Positions 5,129 to 5,283 of a stretch of DNA of 5,283 bases are shown here, piece by piece. Every line of letters begins with the position of its first letter. Positions within the stretch are counted from its first letter, which is position 1. The position numbers and the translations under genes were made by a program. Under the pieces are notes generated by a model. The model saw nothing but the letters and a program-made list of their open reading frames with translations, was not told where the DNA came from and did no database searches. This DNA is from Actinomycetes bacterium (lineage in GTDB: Bacteria > Actinomycetota > Acidimicrobiia > Acidimicrobiales > Microtrichaceae), in the NCBI GenBank assembly GCA_023427825.1, contig JAEZAI010000038.1:1-5283 (forward strand), read 5' to 3'.

Positions 5129-5283
5129 GTGACCCAACCCCTCCGATTGCTCACGGTGCACGCCCATCCCGACGACGAGTCGTCCAAGGGTGCGCCGACG
5201 ATCGCGTTGTACAAGACCCAGGGCATCCCTGCCACGCTGGTCTGCTGCACGGGCGGCGAGGCCGGCGACATCCTCAACCCGGC
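5129..5283 (+). CDS. mca: Mycothiol S-conjugate amidase Mca, N-terminal fragment (truncated by window edge)
   Basis: The first 51 codons of a PIG-L/LmbE-type zinc amidase are present, starting with GTG at 5129. Mca cleaves mycothiol S-conjugates in the cytoplasm to the mercapturic acid and GlcN-Ins, a detoxification step of the mycothiol system. The zinc motif [11 protein letters not shown] is at residues 11-21; His13 and Asp16 should be metal ligands and Asp15 the catalytic base, the numbering seen in the related deacetylase MshB. The SSKG that follows, and [11 protein letters not shown] at about 40-50, fit Mca rather than MshB, which has a different sequence after AHPDDES. The N-terminus [16 protein letters not shown] aligns closely with the start of known Mca proteins. 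CC before TGGE is a departure from the usual VTLTGGE. The rest of the protein (about 230-250 residues) lies outside the window. Confidence 0.88.
   Translation, partial: MTQPLRLLTVHAHPDDESSKGAPTIALYKTQGIPATLVCCTGGEAGDILNP

Noticed and set aside
5205..5217. Possible stray copy of the array's TTGTACAAG motif in mca
   Set aside because: It is a short self-complementary word inside codons of the mca reading frame (ALYK). The rest of the 60-bp unit does not match.

Overview
This is a GC-rich window with long, tightly packed genes, GTG and possibly leaderless starts. Its right edge carries the 5' end of a mycothiol S-conjugate amidase gene (mca). Mycothiol is essentially confined to Actinomycetota, so the host is very probably an actinomycete. 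The gene mix would suit Acidimicrobiia or a related deep lineage, but that narrower placement is a guess.

Layout: (1) 1-736, minus strand: the N-terminal 245 codons of a Bax inhibitor-1/YccA-type membrane protein that runs off the left edge. (2) 737-907: a divergent intergenic region of 171 nt, full of short perfect inverted repeats. (3) 908-2982, plus strand: a two-gene operon, an acyl-CoA dehydrogenase of the ACAD10/11-like branch coupled by an ATGA overlap to a double-hotdog acyl-CoA thioesterase. (4) 2983-3094: a short intergenic gap with a 7-bp inverted repeat and a -10-like box close to the next start. (5) 3095-4342, plus strand: a protein made of two tandem copies of PhoU + RCK_C (TrkA_C), the architecture I know as COG3273. 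(6) 4343-4728: a 386-nt gap that holds two diverged copies of a GC-rich hairpin, then four 60-bp tandem units each folding into a long hairpin, then a final C5/G5 hairpin. (7) 4729-5118, plus strand: a small two-pass membrane protein of unknown function. (8) 5129-5283, plus strand: the start of mca.

The dehydrogenase and thioesterase presumably act on the same acyl-CoA pool, oxidising and/or releasing acids. The PhoU/RCK_C protein looks like a soluble regulatory subunit for a transporter or channel that is not encoded in this window. The small membrane protein lies 10 nt before mca and may be co-transcribed with it.

The most unusual object is the hairpin array at 4348-4654. Most differences between repeat copies that fall in paired positions keep the pairing as G-U wobbles, and only if the plus strand is the RNA. 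This suggests a folded plus-strand transcript, such as a compound terminator, attenuator or RNA-protecting structure, rather than neutral minisatellite DNA. The comparison rests on few sites and needs homologous loci to test it.
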